Positions 18,739 through 27,941 of a DNA stretch of 64,000 nucleotides are shown piece after piece. Position 1 is the first letter of the stretch; each line of letters begins with the position of its first letter. Source of the DNA: Desulfobacterales bacterium (GTDB lineage: Bacteria; Desulfobacterota; Desulfobacteria; Desulfobacterales; JAFDDL01). The DNA lies in contig JAVEYW010000009.1 in assembly GCA_034003325.1 (NCBI GenBank), positions 1 to 64,000 of the forward strand, written 5' to 3'. A program made the translations under genes and the position numbers. The notes under the pieces were generated by a model. The model was not told the DNA's origin and made no database searches. It saw only the letters and a program-made list of their open reading frames with translations.

Positions 18739-21700
18739 CATATTCATTGGGTCCATCGGGTAAAATCGCAAAATTTTTTATCGATTCGAAACTGACGCCG
18801 CTGATTATTATCGCCTCCCTGCTTCTCGGCATTGCGGCCGTGTTTGCCCTGCCGCGCGAGGAGGAACCGCAGATTATTGTGCCGATGATCGATATTTTTG
18901 TGGCCATGCCGGGGGCTTCGGCCGAGGAGGTGGAGCAGCGCGTCACCCGGCCCATGGAAAAGCTCCTCTGGGAAGTGCCGGGCGTGGAGTATGTGTATTC
19001 CACATCGAGCACCGGCATGGCCATGACCGTGGTGCGCTTTTTTGTGGGAGAAGCCGAGGAGCAGGCCATCGTCCGGCTTCAGTCAAAGCTGGTGGCCAAT
19101 TTTGATCGAATCCCGCACAGCGTCAGCCAGCCGCTGATCAAACCCCGCTATATCGATGATGTGCCGATTCTGGCGCTGACCTTTACGGGCAAGGATATGG
19201 ATCATTATACCCTGCGACGCGTCGCCGCAGAAATAGAGGACCAGATCAAGCGCGAGCCCAATGTGTCCCTGACCAAGCTGATCGGCGGCGGCCGGCGAAC
19301 GCTTTATGTGCGGCTCGATCCGGTCCGGCTGGCGGCGTACGGATTGGATGCCGATCAGGTCGCCGGCATGATTGCGACGGCAAACCAGGAACTGGATGCG
19401 GGGAGTTTCCCGTCACCCGTTGGGCAGATATTGGTTCACAGCGGGGGATTTTTGCGGGATACCGATGATGTGGGCCGCGTGGTGGTGCATGTGGCTGAAT
19501 CTCGCCCGGTATATCTGCGAGATGTGGCGCAAATCGAAGACGGCCCCGAAGAACCGGATCAATATGTGTTTTTCGGTCAAGGCCCGGCGTTTGAGGAAAA
19601 GGAGGCGTCCGGCCATACGGATTCGGACCTGCTCCCGGCCGTTACCCTGACCGTGGCCAAACGCAAAGGGACCAACGCCATCAGCGTTGCAAGCAGCGTA
19701 TTAAGACGGGTGGAGAGTGCAAAAGGAAATATCATTCCGGATAACATCACGGTGCGCGTGACCCGAAATTACGGGGAAACCGCCAAGGAAAAATCGGACG
19801 AGCTGTTGCTGCATATGTTGATCGCGGTGATATCGGTCAGCATTCTGATCTGGTTTGCCCTGGGGCATCGCGAATCGGGCGTGGTGGCACTGGCGATTCC
19901 GGTGACCCTGGCCCTGACCCTGGCCGTGTTTTATCTCTACGGCTATACGCTCAACCGGATCACCCTGTTCGCGCTGATTTTTTCCATCGGTATTTTGGTG
20001 GATGACGCCATTGTGGTGGTTGAAAACGTGGTGAGACATTACCGGCTGCCGGAAAATCAAAACCGGCCGAAGCTTCAGGTGGCCATAGAAGCTGTGGATG
20101 AGGTGGGAAACCCCACCATTTTGGCCACATTGGCCGTGATTGCCGCCATATTACCCATGGCCTTTGTCGGCGGGCTGATGGGGCCTTATATGCGGCCCAT
20201 CCCGGTGGGGGCATCCGCGGCGATGATTTTTTCCATGATGATCGCCTTTATTGTTACCCCCTGGGCCTCGGTCCGGTTAATCGGTGAGCAAAAGGCCGGG
20301 CATGAAGGTTCTGATCATCACGGCAGCGAAGACTGGTCCACCCGGCTCTACCGGCGCATCATGGACCCGCTGCTTCACAAGCCGGTATTGCGCTGGGGAT
20401 TTTTGCTGCTGGTGGTGGGGCTGCTGCTTGGTGCGTGCGCGATGGTGCTCCTGGGGATGGTTCGCGTCAAAATGCTTCCCTTCGACAACAAGAGCGAGTT
20501 TCAGATCGTGCTGGATATGCCGGAGGGCGCGACGCTGGAAGCGACCACGGCGGTATGCCAGGAATTCGGCAATTATCTATCGACGGTCAATGAAGTCGCC
20601 GATTTTCAGATCTACTCGGGAACTTCGGGGCCGTTTAATTTCAACGGGCTTGTCCGGCATTATTATCTTCGCGGCGGACCGAATATGGCCGATATTCAGG
20701 TCAATCTGGCGGGTAAAGGGCAACGAAAGCTTCAGAGCCATGAAATCGCCAAACGGGTGCGCCCGCCGCTGAAAGAAATCGCGGATCGATACGGCGCAAG
20801 GGTCAAGGTGGCCGAAGTGCCGCCCGGACCGCCGGTTCTCTCCACCCTCGTGGCGGAGATTTACGGCCCGGATTATCAGCGGCAGCGCGAAATCGCCGCG
20901 GAAGTCATGCGAATTTTTGAAGAGACCCCGGGCGTGGTCGACGTGGACTGGTATATGGAAGAGGATCAGGCCCGATACCGCGTTGAGATTGACAAGGAAA
21001 AGGCTGCGCTGAACGGCATATCCGCCGGAAAAATCAGCGCGGCCTTGCAGGCGGCGCTGAGCGGCCGTCAGGTGGGCCTGCTGCATAAACCCCTTGAAAA
21101 GGAAGATGTTCAAATCCTGATGTGGCCGGAGCTGGCCTCACGAGCGGGGATTGAACAGTTGGGCGCCATCAAGCTCTCCGGTGCCAGCGGGCGGCTCGTC
21201 CCGTTATCCGCGCTCGTTACGTTCACGAAGGAGGTGAACGACAAAAGCATCTATCATAAAAACCTCATGCCCGTGGTTTACGTCACCGGTGATGTGGCCG
21301 GCGAAGTGGAAAGCCCGGTGTATGCCATTCTGGATATGAGTAAAAAGATTGATGCCTTGAAATTACCCGAAGGCTATACGATGAAACAGCACACCGCGCG
21401 GTTGCCGGATAGCGACCAGCGGTTTTCGATGAAATGGGACGGCGAGTGGCATATTACTTACGAGGTATTCCGGGATCTGGGACTCGCGTTCGGGATTGTG
21501 CTGGTATTGATTTTTGTGCTGGTCGTGGGGTGGTTTCAGTCTTTTTCAACGCCGCTGGTGATCATGGTGGCGATTCCGTGTTCGCTGATCGGTATTTTGC
21601 CCGCGCATTGGGCTATGGGCGCCTTTTTTACGGCCACTTCCATGATCGGATTTATTGCGGGCGCGGGGATCGTGGTGCGAAATTCCATCATTCTGGTCGA

Positions 21701-21986
21701 TTTCATCGAGCTGCGCATCAGCCAGGGCATGCCATTGGATAAAGCCGTGGTGGATGCCGGCGCCGTGCGCTTCCGGCCCATGATGCTGACGGCCGCGGCC
21801 GTGGTGGTGGGCGCTTCGGTCATTTTGTTCGATCCCATTTTTCAGGGGCTGGCCGTTTCGCTGATGGCGGGCGAAATCGCCTCCCTGATCTTTTCCAGAA
21901 TGGCGGTGCCGATTCTTTATTTTCTGGATAAGCGATGGGAATCGGAACATCTTCACAGCCATTCCGAAAAACAGCCCGACGCCTGA
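18735..21986 (+). CDS. RND efflux permease
   Basis: This 1083-residue pump has the normal length and topology of the RND family: a first membrane helix near residues 15-33, a large periplasmic loop, helices 2-6 (about 355-530), a second loop and helices 8-12 to the end. [14 protein letters not shown] in helix 4 carries the Asp-Asp proton-relay pair of HAE1-type drug pumps rather than the DxxxD pattern typical of heavy-metal pumps. Substrates are probably amphiphilic compounds, but this cannot be read from sequence. It overlaps the adaptor gene by four bases. Confidence 0.92.
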   Translation: MTYSLGPSGKIAKFFIDSKLTPLIIIASLLLGIAAVFALPREEEPQIIVPMIDIFVAMPGASAEEVEQRVTRPMEKLLWEVPGVEYVYSTSSTGMAMTVVRFFVGEAEEQAIVRLQSKLVANFDRIPHSVSQPLIKPRYIDDVPILALTFTGKDMDHYTLRRVAAEIEDQIKREPNVSLTKLIGGGRRTLYVRLDPVRLAAYGLDADQVAGMIATANQELDAGSFPSPVGQILVHSGGFLRDTDDVGRVVVHVAESRPVYLRDVAQIEDGPEEPDQYVFFGQGPAFEEKEASGHTDSDLLPAVTLTVAKRKGTNAISVASSVLRRVESAKGNIIPDNITVRVTRNYGETAKEKSDELLLHMLIAVISVSILIWFALGHRESGVVALAIPVTLALTLAVFYLYGYTLNRITLFALIFSIGILVDDAIVVVENVVRHYRLPENQNRPKLQVAIEAVDEVGNPTILATLAVIAAILPMAFVGGLMGPYMRPIPVGASAAMIFSMMIAFIVTPWASVRLIGEQKAGHEGSDHHGSEDWSTRLYRRIMDPLLHKPVLRWGFLLLVVGLLLGACAMVLLGMVRVKMLPFDNKSEFQIVLDMPEGATLEATTAVCQEFGNYLSTVNEVADFQIYSGTSGPFNFNGLVRHYYLRGGPNMADIQVNLAGKGQRKLQSHEIAKRVRPPLKEIADRYGARVKVAEVPPGPPVLSTLVAEIYGPDYQRQREIAAEVMRIFEETPGVVDVDWYMEEDQARYRVEIDKEKAALNGISAGKISAALQAALSGRQVGLLHKPLEKEDVQILMWPELASRAGIEQLGAIKLSGASGRLVPLSALVTFTKEVNDKSIYHKNLMPVVYVTGDVAGEVESPVYAILDMSKKIDALKLPEGYTMKQHTARLPDSDQRFSMKWDGEWHITYEVFRDLGLAFGIVLVLIFVLVVGWFQSFSTPLVIMVAIPCSLIGILPAHWAMGAFFTATSMIGFIAGAGIVVRNSIILVDFIELRISQGMPLDKAVVDAGAVRFRPMMLTAAAVVVGASVILFDPIFQGLAVSLMAGEIASLIFSRMAVPILYFLDKRWESEHLHSHSEKQPDA

Positions 21987-22003
21987 AAAAAAGGACGAAC
22001 ACG

Positions 22004-23110
22004 TTGTCACGCTTTCTAAAAAAAGTGGCCAAAAAAACGGGGGCCGCACCCGGCACCTTGATTCATGTCGGCGAAAGAAGGATCGATCGGGCAAAGATCT
22101 CTCTGATGTCTTATAACCAGGAGGACTTTCACTTCGTGGAATATGAATCCATTGATGAATTGCCCGATATCGGAACCGATATCGGACCTGATATCGAACC
22201 CAGTATCGAGTCAGGCACCGGAAAAACCGTCTGGCTCAACATCGACGGTGTTCATGATGTGGCCTTGATTGAAGCCATCGGCAACCGGTATACCATTCAC
22301 CCCTTGACCCTGGAGGATATTCTTCACACGGGGCAGCGTCCCAAGGCGGAGTTGTTTGACGATTATATGTATATTGTCCTGAGAATGATTCAATACGATG
22401 AAGCGGATGGACAGCTTCGCTCCGAACAAATCAGTTTCATCCTATTTCCCGGCTTGCTGATTTCGTTTCAGGAATCCATCGATGATGATGTGTTTTCGGG
22501 CGTTCGGGAAAGAATTCAAAAAGGGAAAGGAAAAATTCGCGGCCTATCATGCGACTATCTCGCTTACGCCTTGATCGATGCCATTGTGGATCATTATTTT
22601 GTGATACTCGAAAAATTCGGCCAGGATGTCGAATCCCTGGAAGAGGAGCTGACCGACTCGCCGAGCCGTCACTCGATGCAACGAATCCACGAGTTAAGGC
22701 ACGAATTTATCTACCTGCGAAAACAGATCTGGCCGCTTCGTGAGGTGGTTAACAACCTGACGAAAGGGGATGGCGGTTTTTTCCAGGAAAAAGCTCGGTT
22801 TTTTCTGCGGGATGTTTACGATCATACCATTCAGGTCATTGATACCATCGAGTCCTACCGGGACATTCTCTCCGGGTACATGGATCTCTATCTGTCCATC
22901 GCCAGTAACAGGATGAACGAGGTGATGAAGGTTCTGACGATTATCTCAACGATTTTTATTCCCATTACCTTTATCGCGGGCGTTTACGGCATGAACTTCA
23001 AGCACATGCCGGAATTGGACTGGCGGTGGGGTTATTTCGGCGCATGGGGGCTGATGGGAATTTCGGCGTTCGCCATGATTTTTTATTTCAAGAAGAAAGA
23101 CTGGTGGTAA
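22004..23110 (+). CDS. corA: CorA-type Mg2+/Co2+ transporter
   Basis: This protein of about 368 residues has a cytoplasmic N-terminal domain, a long helix and two C-terminal membrane helices. The GMN signature is present as YGMNF, 30-40 residues before the end. I choose TTG at 22004 because AAGGACG lies at a good distance and the CorA pattern (KKTGAAPGTLIHVGE) begins right after it; an ATG at 21935 would lie inside the pump gene. An Asp/Ile-rich insert of four 12-bp repeats (about 22165-22212) lies in the soluble domain. It is probably cotranscribed with the efflux genes. Confidence 0.9.
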   Translation: MSRFLKKVAKKTGAAPGTLIHVGERRIDRAKISLMSYNQEDFHFVEYESIDELPDIGTDIGPDIEPSIESGTGKTVWLNIDGVHDVALIEAIGNRYTIHPLTLEDILHTGQRPKAELFDDYMYIVLRMIQYDEADGQLRSEQISFILFPGLLISFQESIDDDVFSGVRERIQKGKGKIRGLSCDYLAYALIDAIVDHYFVILEKFGQDVESLEEELTDSPSRHSMQRIHELRHEFIYLRKQIWPLREVVNNLTKGDGGFFQEKARFFLRDVYDHTIQVIDTIESYRDILSGYMDLYLSIASNRMNEVMKVLTIISTIFIPITFIAGVYGMNFKHMPELDWRWGYFGAWGLMGISAFAMIFYFKKKDWW

Positions 23111-23119
23111 CGGTTACCG

Positions 23120-23671
23120 CTACCCGATCACCATGGGCGCCGCCACTTCAGCCGCTTTTTCTTTTCCATACAGCGCGGCCACCAGCTCAAGCGCGAACGC
23201 CAGGGCGGTGCCGGGGCCTCGGCTGGTAATGCAGGGTCCGTCGACCACCACACGGTCTTCGGTTGCGCTGTTTCGGTCAATCTGCCCAATGAAATTCGGA
23301 TGGCAAGTGGCTTTCCGGTTTGCCAGCAGTCCGTGATGGGCCAGGACGACGGCGGGTGCCGCGCAAATCGCGCCGATCCAGCGGCCTTCAGCATGCTGTT
23401 TTTTCAGCAGATGGGTTAATGCGTCACAATCCCTTAAATTGGCGGCGCCGGGAATACCGCCGGGCAGCGCGATCATATCGTAAACATTGCCAGTGCAATC
23501 GGATATGAGCTGGTCCGCAACAAGCCTGACGCCCCTGGAGGCAGTGATTTGCAGCGCGTCTACGCCGGCAACGGTGACCGATGCCCCGGCCCGTCTCAAG
23601 ACATCTATGATGGTAACGGCTTCCATTTCCTCGCATCCCTCTGCAATGGGAACCAAAGCGGTTTTTTCCAT
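23120..23671 (-). CDS. DJ-1/PfpI-family protein (YajL-like)
   Basis: This 183-residue protein has the class I glutamine amidotransferase-like fold of DJ-1. The conserved Glu is in EGCEEME (about residue 15) and the reactive Cys is in GAICAAPA (about residue 103), with the LPGG loop near residue 69. DJ-1/YajL proteins are linked to oxidative and carbonyl stress; the deglycase activity is debated. The gene is convergent with corA, with 9 bp between. The start ATG has AAGGGAG 6-12 bases upstream. Confidence 0.88.
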   Translation of the reverse strand: MEKTALVPIAEGCEEMEAVTIIDVLRRAGASVTVAGVDALQITASRGVRLVADQLISDCTGNVYDMIALPGGIPGAANLRDCDALTHLLKKQHAEGRWIGAICAAPAVVLAHHGLLANRKATCHPNFIGQIDRNSATEDRVVVDGPCITSRGPGTALAFALELVAALYGKEKAAEVAAPMVIG

Positions 23672-23710
23672 GCTTACTCCCTTTCTTTCTTTCTTTGTTT
23701 GTTTATTTGT

Positions 23711-23857
23711 AACTGCTCAGTATCCAGGAGACAGTATTCAGAATTCAGAATAAAAACAACTGAGGGCGGCCGGATTAATCCCATTGCATGAAGATATCGG
23801 TGGCGTAGTGCTTCATTCTGAATTCTGGCTTCTGAATTCTGTGTTCCTGAGGTGTTA
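23711..23857. repeat. MITE-like repeat, copy 1
   Basis: This element starts AACTGCTCAGTAT and ends in the inverse form CCTGAGGTGTTAC, with internal GAATTC-rich arms and a central GGCCGGATTAAT ... TTGCATGAAGATATCGGT block. A second copy is at 25856-25975. No coding capacity. Confidence 0.75.
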
Positions 23858-23892
23858 CGTTTATTTTATAACTCCTTTTTTCCGAACGGTCA

Positions 23893-24011
23893 AACCGTGC
23901 CGCAGCTTCCATCCGATCCCCCTCCAGGCTTTCGCTCCCGGCTGTTCTTTTCTACAGGCGATTTCCCTGCCAGGCAGCCGGTGACAGTCCGGTCGCCGGG
24001 CGGCACGGGTT
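23893..24011. other. possible structured RNA or inverted-repeat element
   Basis: The ends pair over nine bases (CCGTGCCGC and GCGGCACGG) and enclose several smaller GC-rich hairpins, including CCGGTGACAGTCCGG. I cannot match it to a known riboswitch and cannot tell which strand is used. It lies between the DJ-1 gene and perM. The rest of 23858-24164 shows nothing I recognise. Confidence 0.35.
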
Positions 24012-24164
24012 GAATACGAACCCATATCCGGCACAACTCGGTATAATTTATCCTTTCCGCGATCCTAAAGCCAAATGGTCGATATTTCGGGTCTCGTTTG
24101 TATTATTTTTATTTTTAGGCTAAAAGAACGCATCGAATAAATGTGCTTTGGAGAAGGACACACG

Positions 24165-25259
24165 GTGGGACCGATATTCAACTGGTTGAAGCGTCACATG
24201 GGGAATCCCCAGATTGTGATTCTGTTCGGGGTCATTCTGGGCGTCTTGATTGTTCTCATCGGTTTTGGCTCGATGCTGATGCCGGTTCTTGCCGGAGGGG
24301 TGATTGCCTACCTGTTGGAAGGCCCTGTTAAGCGACTGCAACGAATCGGATTGCCCCGGATCATGGCGGTCATACTGGTGTTTATTTTATTTCTGGCTGT
24401 TTTGGCGCTGCTGGTTCTGGGGATCATTCCAAAGCTTTCTCAGCAGATTTCCGATTTTGTCGAACGGATTCCGGAATACATGATTCAGATACGCACCGGG
24501 CTGGAAATTCTGCCGGAACGGTATCCGGAATTCATTTCCCATGAACAGGTGGCCTATCTGGTGAGTGAGTTGACGTTGCAAATCAATGAATCGGCCCGCC
24601 AACTGGCACTGCGCTCCCTATCCGGGCTGGTGAATTTCATCGGGGCCGTCGTTTACATTTTTTTAGTTCCGGTACTGATTTTTTTCTTTATGAAGGACAA
24701 GGATAAAATTGCGGCATGGGTTCATCAATTTCTGCCGGCGGAGCGAACCCTTGTGGATCGAATCGGTCGGGATGTCGATTTACAGATGGCCAACTACATA
24801 CGGGGAAAAACACTTGAAATGGTGATTGTCGGGGTTGCCGCCTACATCATGCTGTACCTGTTCGGGTTGAATTATTCCATACTGCTGGCTACCCTTGTCG
24901 GTATGTCGGTTTTCATACCCGTGGTCGGCGCCATTGTCATGACCGTTCCGGTGGTTCTGGTCGGCTATCTGAAATTCAGTTTTACGCCGGAACTCATGTG
25001 GCTTACACTGGCGTATATCGTCTTACAGCAACTGGACGGCAATGTGCTGGTTCCCATCCTTTTTTCCGAAGTCAATAAACTCCATCCCGTGGCTATCATC
25101 AGCGCCGTGTTGGTGTTTGGCGGCATGTGGGGTTTCTGGGGCGTTTTTTTTGCCATCCCACTGGCCACCCTTGTACAGGCAATCATCCGGGCGTGGCCGG
25201 GGGTACAGAACATGGAAAGCCAACCTTCGCGAGAGCAAAGCGCAACGGATAACGAATAA
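24165..25259 (+). CDS. PerM/AI-2E transporter family permease
   Basis: This protein of about 364 residues has eight or so predicted membrane helices and the layout of the UPF0118/PerM family: two helix pairs at the N-terminus (about 10-85), a soluble middle region and a C-terminal bundle with the DGNVLVPILFS motif. Members export small solutes or act as Na+/H+ antiporters; the AI-2 role of TqsA does not hold for the whole family. GTG at 24165 is preferred over ATG at 24141 because GGAGAAGGA lies directly upstream of the GTG. Confidence 0.85.
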   Translation: MGPIFNWLKRHMGNPQIVILFGVILGVLIVLIGFGSMLMPVLAGGVIAYLLEGPVKRLQRIGLPRIMAVILVFILFLAVLALLVLGIIPKLSQQISDFVERIPEYMIQIRTGLEILPERYPEFISHEQVAYLVSELTLQINESARQLALRSLSGLVNFIGAVVYIFLVPVLIFFFMKDKDKIAAWVHQFLPAERTLVDRIGRDVDLQMANYIRGKTLEMVIVGVAAYIMLYLFGLNYSILLATLVGMSVFIPVVGAIVMTVPVVLVGYLKFSFTPELMWLTLAYIVLQQLDGNVLVPILFSEVNKLHPVAIISAVLVFGGMWGFWGVFFAIPLATLVQAIIRAWPGVQNMESQPSREQSATDNE

Positions 25260-25445
25260 GGCTGAAGGTCGTTCGAAGAAAAGATGGGCAGACTGACACC
25301 TATCGAAATCATCAAATCCCGCCAGATAAGATAGCTTCTCATCGTCTATGAGAATGCACCTGCCGCGCGGATGCTGTATCTCATTGTATCCACCATGCCC
25401 CCATGCGAAATGTGGCCCCATGGGGCATGTGCATGTGGAAAAATA

Positions 25446-25481
25446 AAAAAGGCCACTCCCGTGTAAGGAAGCGGCCTTTTT
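25446..25481. terminator. bidirectional intrinsic terminator
   Basis: The stem AAAAAGGCC...GGCCTTTTT flanks a CTCCC...GGAAG-type centre. It has runs of A and T on both sides, so it can end both the perM transcript (+) and the tRNA-Ala transcript (-). Confidence 0.7.
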
Positions 25482-25555
25482 AAAATTACATGTCACAAAA
25501 CTGTCACATTTTGGGGTATCCCGGGTAGTGCGTGTTTTGTAACTTATTCCATTCA

Positions 25556-25631
25556 TGGTGGAGCTGAGGGGGCTCGAACCCCTGGCCTCATGACTGCCAG
25601 TCATGCGCTCTCCCAGCTGAGCTACAGCCCC
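25556..25631 (-). tRNA. tRNA-Ala (anticodon GGC)
   Basis: The 76-nt cloverleaf includes an encoded CCA. The acceptor arms GGGGCTG and CAGCTCC pair with a G3-U70 wobble, the alanine identity element. The anticodon stem CATGA/TCATG encloses the loop CTGGCAG with anticodon GGC. The D arm is GCTC...GAGC and the T arm AGGGG-TTCGAGC-CCCCT. Discriminator base is A. Confidence 0.96.
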
Positions 25632-25647
25632 GTTGATTGAGATGCAT

Positions 25648-25676
25648 CTACTAACAAATAGCGCATACGGTGTCAA
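25648..25676 (-). promoter_or_regulatory. promoter of tRNA-Ala
   Basis: On the minus strand TTGACA (25671-25676) and TAGTAG (25648-25653) are 17 bp apart, about 17 bases before the mature 5' end of the tRNA. The -35 is perfect and the -10 weaker. Confidence 0.55.
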
Positions 25677-25855
25677 CCCTCTTTTTTTTGCTTTTCTGCC
25701 GGCACCAATTTTTCAAAGTCCGGATTGACGTAGGGGGCAGCGCAGCGCAGTTCACTTTAATAAAGGAGAACCGAAGCTTTGCTGTGCGACACTTTTTGAA
25801 TCATTCGCTTCAGGGCGTTCATGGCCGGACTCACCCCGACGGTAAAAAAATAAGT

Positions 25856-25975
25856 AACTACTCAGTATTCGGAATTCAGGATAAACACAACTGAAGGGCG
25901 CCGGATTAATACCGTTGCATGAAGATATCGGTGCGTAGTGCTGCTTCATTCTGAATTCTGTGTTCCTGAGTAGTT
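25856..25975. repeat. MITE-like repeat, copy 2
   Basis: This 120-bp element has terminal inverted repeats AACTACTCAG / CTGAGTAGTT and inner GAATTC arms. It shares its centre with copy 1. It lies in the 760-bp region between tRNA-Ala and amt, which otherwise holds no gene I can support; a 71-codon ORF at 25993-26208 has no recognisable features. Confidence 0.8.
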
Positions 25976-26308
25976 AAAATAAAATTACATTTATGTCAAA
26001 AAGGATAATGAATTCAGACCAGTGTTTTCCGGCTGGCGTGCAGTGGCTCGAAACGACCTTCACGAGAAAGGCCGCGCCAGGACCTCAGCGCGGGCACATG
26101 GAGATTTACCGTGGTGCCGAAGATGAAACGAATGGTTTCCCGAAGATCAAAATTGAGGTGGTTGGGGGTTTGTCCGCGTGTAATTTTTACATAATTGTTG
26201 TCTTTTAATTATAAAATTACATTTTTGTCTTTGAGGTGCTATCGTCAGTTTTTTTGTTGTGAGCATTATCGATTGAAATAATAGCCAGATACGATTTCGC
26301 AACCGCCA

Positions 26309-26326
26309 TTGGCATACCCATTGCTG
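26309..26326 (+). promoter_or_regulatory. sigma54-type promoter of amt
   Basis: TTGGCATACCCATTGCTG keeps the invariant GG-N10-GC of -24/-12 promoters and most flanking bases. It lies 67 bp before the amt start, as expected for an NtrC-type nitrogen-controlled gene. Confidence 0.7.
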
Positions 26327-26392
26327 TTAATCGAAGCAACAGGGCGGAAACGGGGTCATCATCTGGACGAGATACTAAAGGGAGGTAATACC

Positions 26393-27679
26393 ATGAAGAG
26401 GGTTTTTGGGGCGACGCTCATCGCGATCACTATTTTTCCAACCATCGCATTTGCAGAAGGGGTCTTGAACTCAGGCGATACGGCCTGGATGATTGTCTCG
26501 ACCGCATTGGTTATGATGATGACGCCGGCGGGGCTCGCACTCTTTTACGGCGGCATGTCCCGGTATAAGAATCTGTTAAATACCTTTGCCATGACCTATG
26601 CGGCTTACTGTCTCGCCAGTGTTATCTGGGTGATTTGGGGCTATTCCCTCTCTTTTGGCGCTGACAAATTCGGTCTTTTCGGCTCGTTGAATTTTCTCTT
26701 TCTAAACGGCATTACCGTGAACAGCATCAGCGGCAGCATACCGACTTATGTTTTCGTTGTCTTTCAGATGACCTTTGCGGGCATTACCGCTGCGCTTGTC
26801 CTGGGCTCCGTTGTGGACCGAATGAAATTTTCATCCTGGCTGGTTTTTACGGTGCTTTGGATCACCTTTATTTACTGCCCGATCGCGCATTGGGTTTGGG
26901 GCGGGGGGTGGTTGAGCACATTGGGTGCGCTTGATTTCGCCGGCGGCAATGTGGTGCATATCAATGCCGGTGTGGCCGGTCTGGTGCTTTCCCTTGTGCT
27001 CGGAAAACGTATCGGTTACGGCAAAGAAGCCATGTTTCCATCCAGCATCGCCTTTACCGCGCTGGGCTCCGCTCTGTTGTGGTTCGGCTGGTTCGGTTTT
27101 AATGCCGGCAGTCAGTTGGCTGCCGATGGGCTGGCGGGGTCGGCGTTTCTGGTGACCAACACTTCTGCTGCGATGGGCGCACTTTCCTGGATGTTTCTGG
27201 AATGGCATATCAACAAAAAGCCAACCCTGCTGGGATTGGCCTCCGGTGTGGTCGCCGGCCTGGTGGCAATCACGCCTGCCGCCGGGTTTGTCGATTTGGC
27301 CGCATCCATCGTGATCGGACTGGTGGCCGGTGTTCTGGGATTTTATTGTGTAGCGGTGGTAAAGAGAAAGATGGGTTATGATGATTCGCTGGATGCCTTT
27401 GGGGTTCACGGCATGTGTGGGTTGTGGGGAGCACTTGCCACCGGCATTTTTGCCAATCCGGCGGTCAATAAAGTGGGTGCCGGATTGCTCTATGGCAACC
27501 CGAAACAGTTGCTGATTCAAGCTGTGTCCATTGTCGCCACGGCCGCCTTCACTGCTGTTGGCACCCTGATCATCGTAGGGATTACGCGGCTTGTAACTGG
27601 CGGGTTGAGAGTCGGACAAGAAGAAGAAATTGAAGGGCTTGACAGTTCGCTTCACGGCGAGCGCGCCTTTGAGTTATAA
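26393..27679 (+). CDS. amt: ammonium transporter Amt
   Basis: This 428-residue protein has a cleavable signal (MKRVFGATLIAITIFPTIA) and eleven membrane helices. The family signatures are visible: WMIVSTALVMMMTPAGLALF, the twin-His pore residues (HINAG and FGVHGMCG) and the aromatic gate region. It conducts ammonium/ammonia across the inner membrane. The ATG at 26393 has GGGAGG 8 bases upstream and is preferred over an earlier in-frame ATG at 26309, which falls inside the sigma54 promoter. No glnK/glnB follows, unlike most amt loci. Confidence 0.95.
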   Translation: MKRVFGATLIAITIFPTIAFAEGVLNSGDTAWMIVSTALVMMMTPAGLALFYGGMSRYKNLLNTFAMTYAAYCLASVIWVIWGYSLSFGADKFGLFGSLNFLFLNGITVNSISGSIPTYVFVVFQMTFAGITAALVLGSVVDRMKFSSWLVFTVLWITFIYCPIAHWVWGGGWLSTLGALDFAGGNVVHINAGVAGLVLSLVLGKRIGYGKEAMFPSSIAFTALGSALLWFGWFGFNAGSQLAADGLAGSAFLVTNTSAAMGALSWMFLEWHINKKPTLLGLASGVVAGLVAITPAAGFVDLAASIVIGLVAGVLGFYCVAVVKRKMGYDDSLDAFGVHGMCGLWGALATGIFANPAVNKVGAGLLYGNPKQLLIQAVSIVATAAFTAVGTLIIVGITRLVTGGLRVGQEEEIEGLDSSLHGERAFEL

Positions 27680-27682
27680 CTT

Positions 27683-27790
27683 CTATTGGCCAAAGGTTAA
27701 TTCATTCATGATGGCGCGGGCAAGGGTGTCGATACCCTCGGAGGAAACGATCATCGTGCCCGCGCATACTGCCTTGATTTTCGTCCCCAT
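27683..27790 (-). other. 35-codon ORF overlapping a nested hairpin
   Basis: A minus-strand ATG ORF (27790 to 27683) reads MGTKIKAVCAGTMIVSSEG and ends NELTFGQ. It coincides with a strong nested structure: GCGCGGGCA (27714-27722) pairs with TGCCCGCGC (27757-27765) and encloses AGGGT/ACCCT. The 262 bp after amt could hold a tiny gene, a gene remnant or a transcript-end structure; I cannot decide. Confidence 0.3.
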
Positions 27791-27941
27791 ACAATTGTGT
27801 ACCGTGCCATAGGATCATCTTGCCTTTCGGTATCGCCCGCAGCTTTTCTTTTTGCCGCTGAAATATCTTTTAATTTCATGGTCGATATGTTATGGCAAAC
27901 TGCGATTGCAGAATGATAATTTTTTTCTTAGGATGGCAGGC

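Noticed and set aside
23893-24011. Cobalamin or FMN riboswitch
   Set aside because: Short resemblances (CCGGTGACAGTCCGG) occur, but the conserved boxes of these classes are absent; kept only as an unassigned structure.
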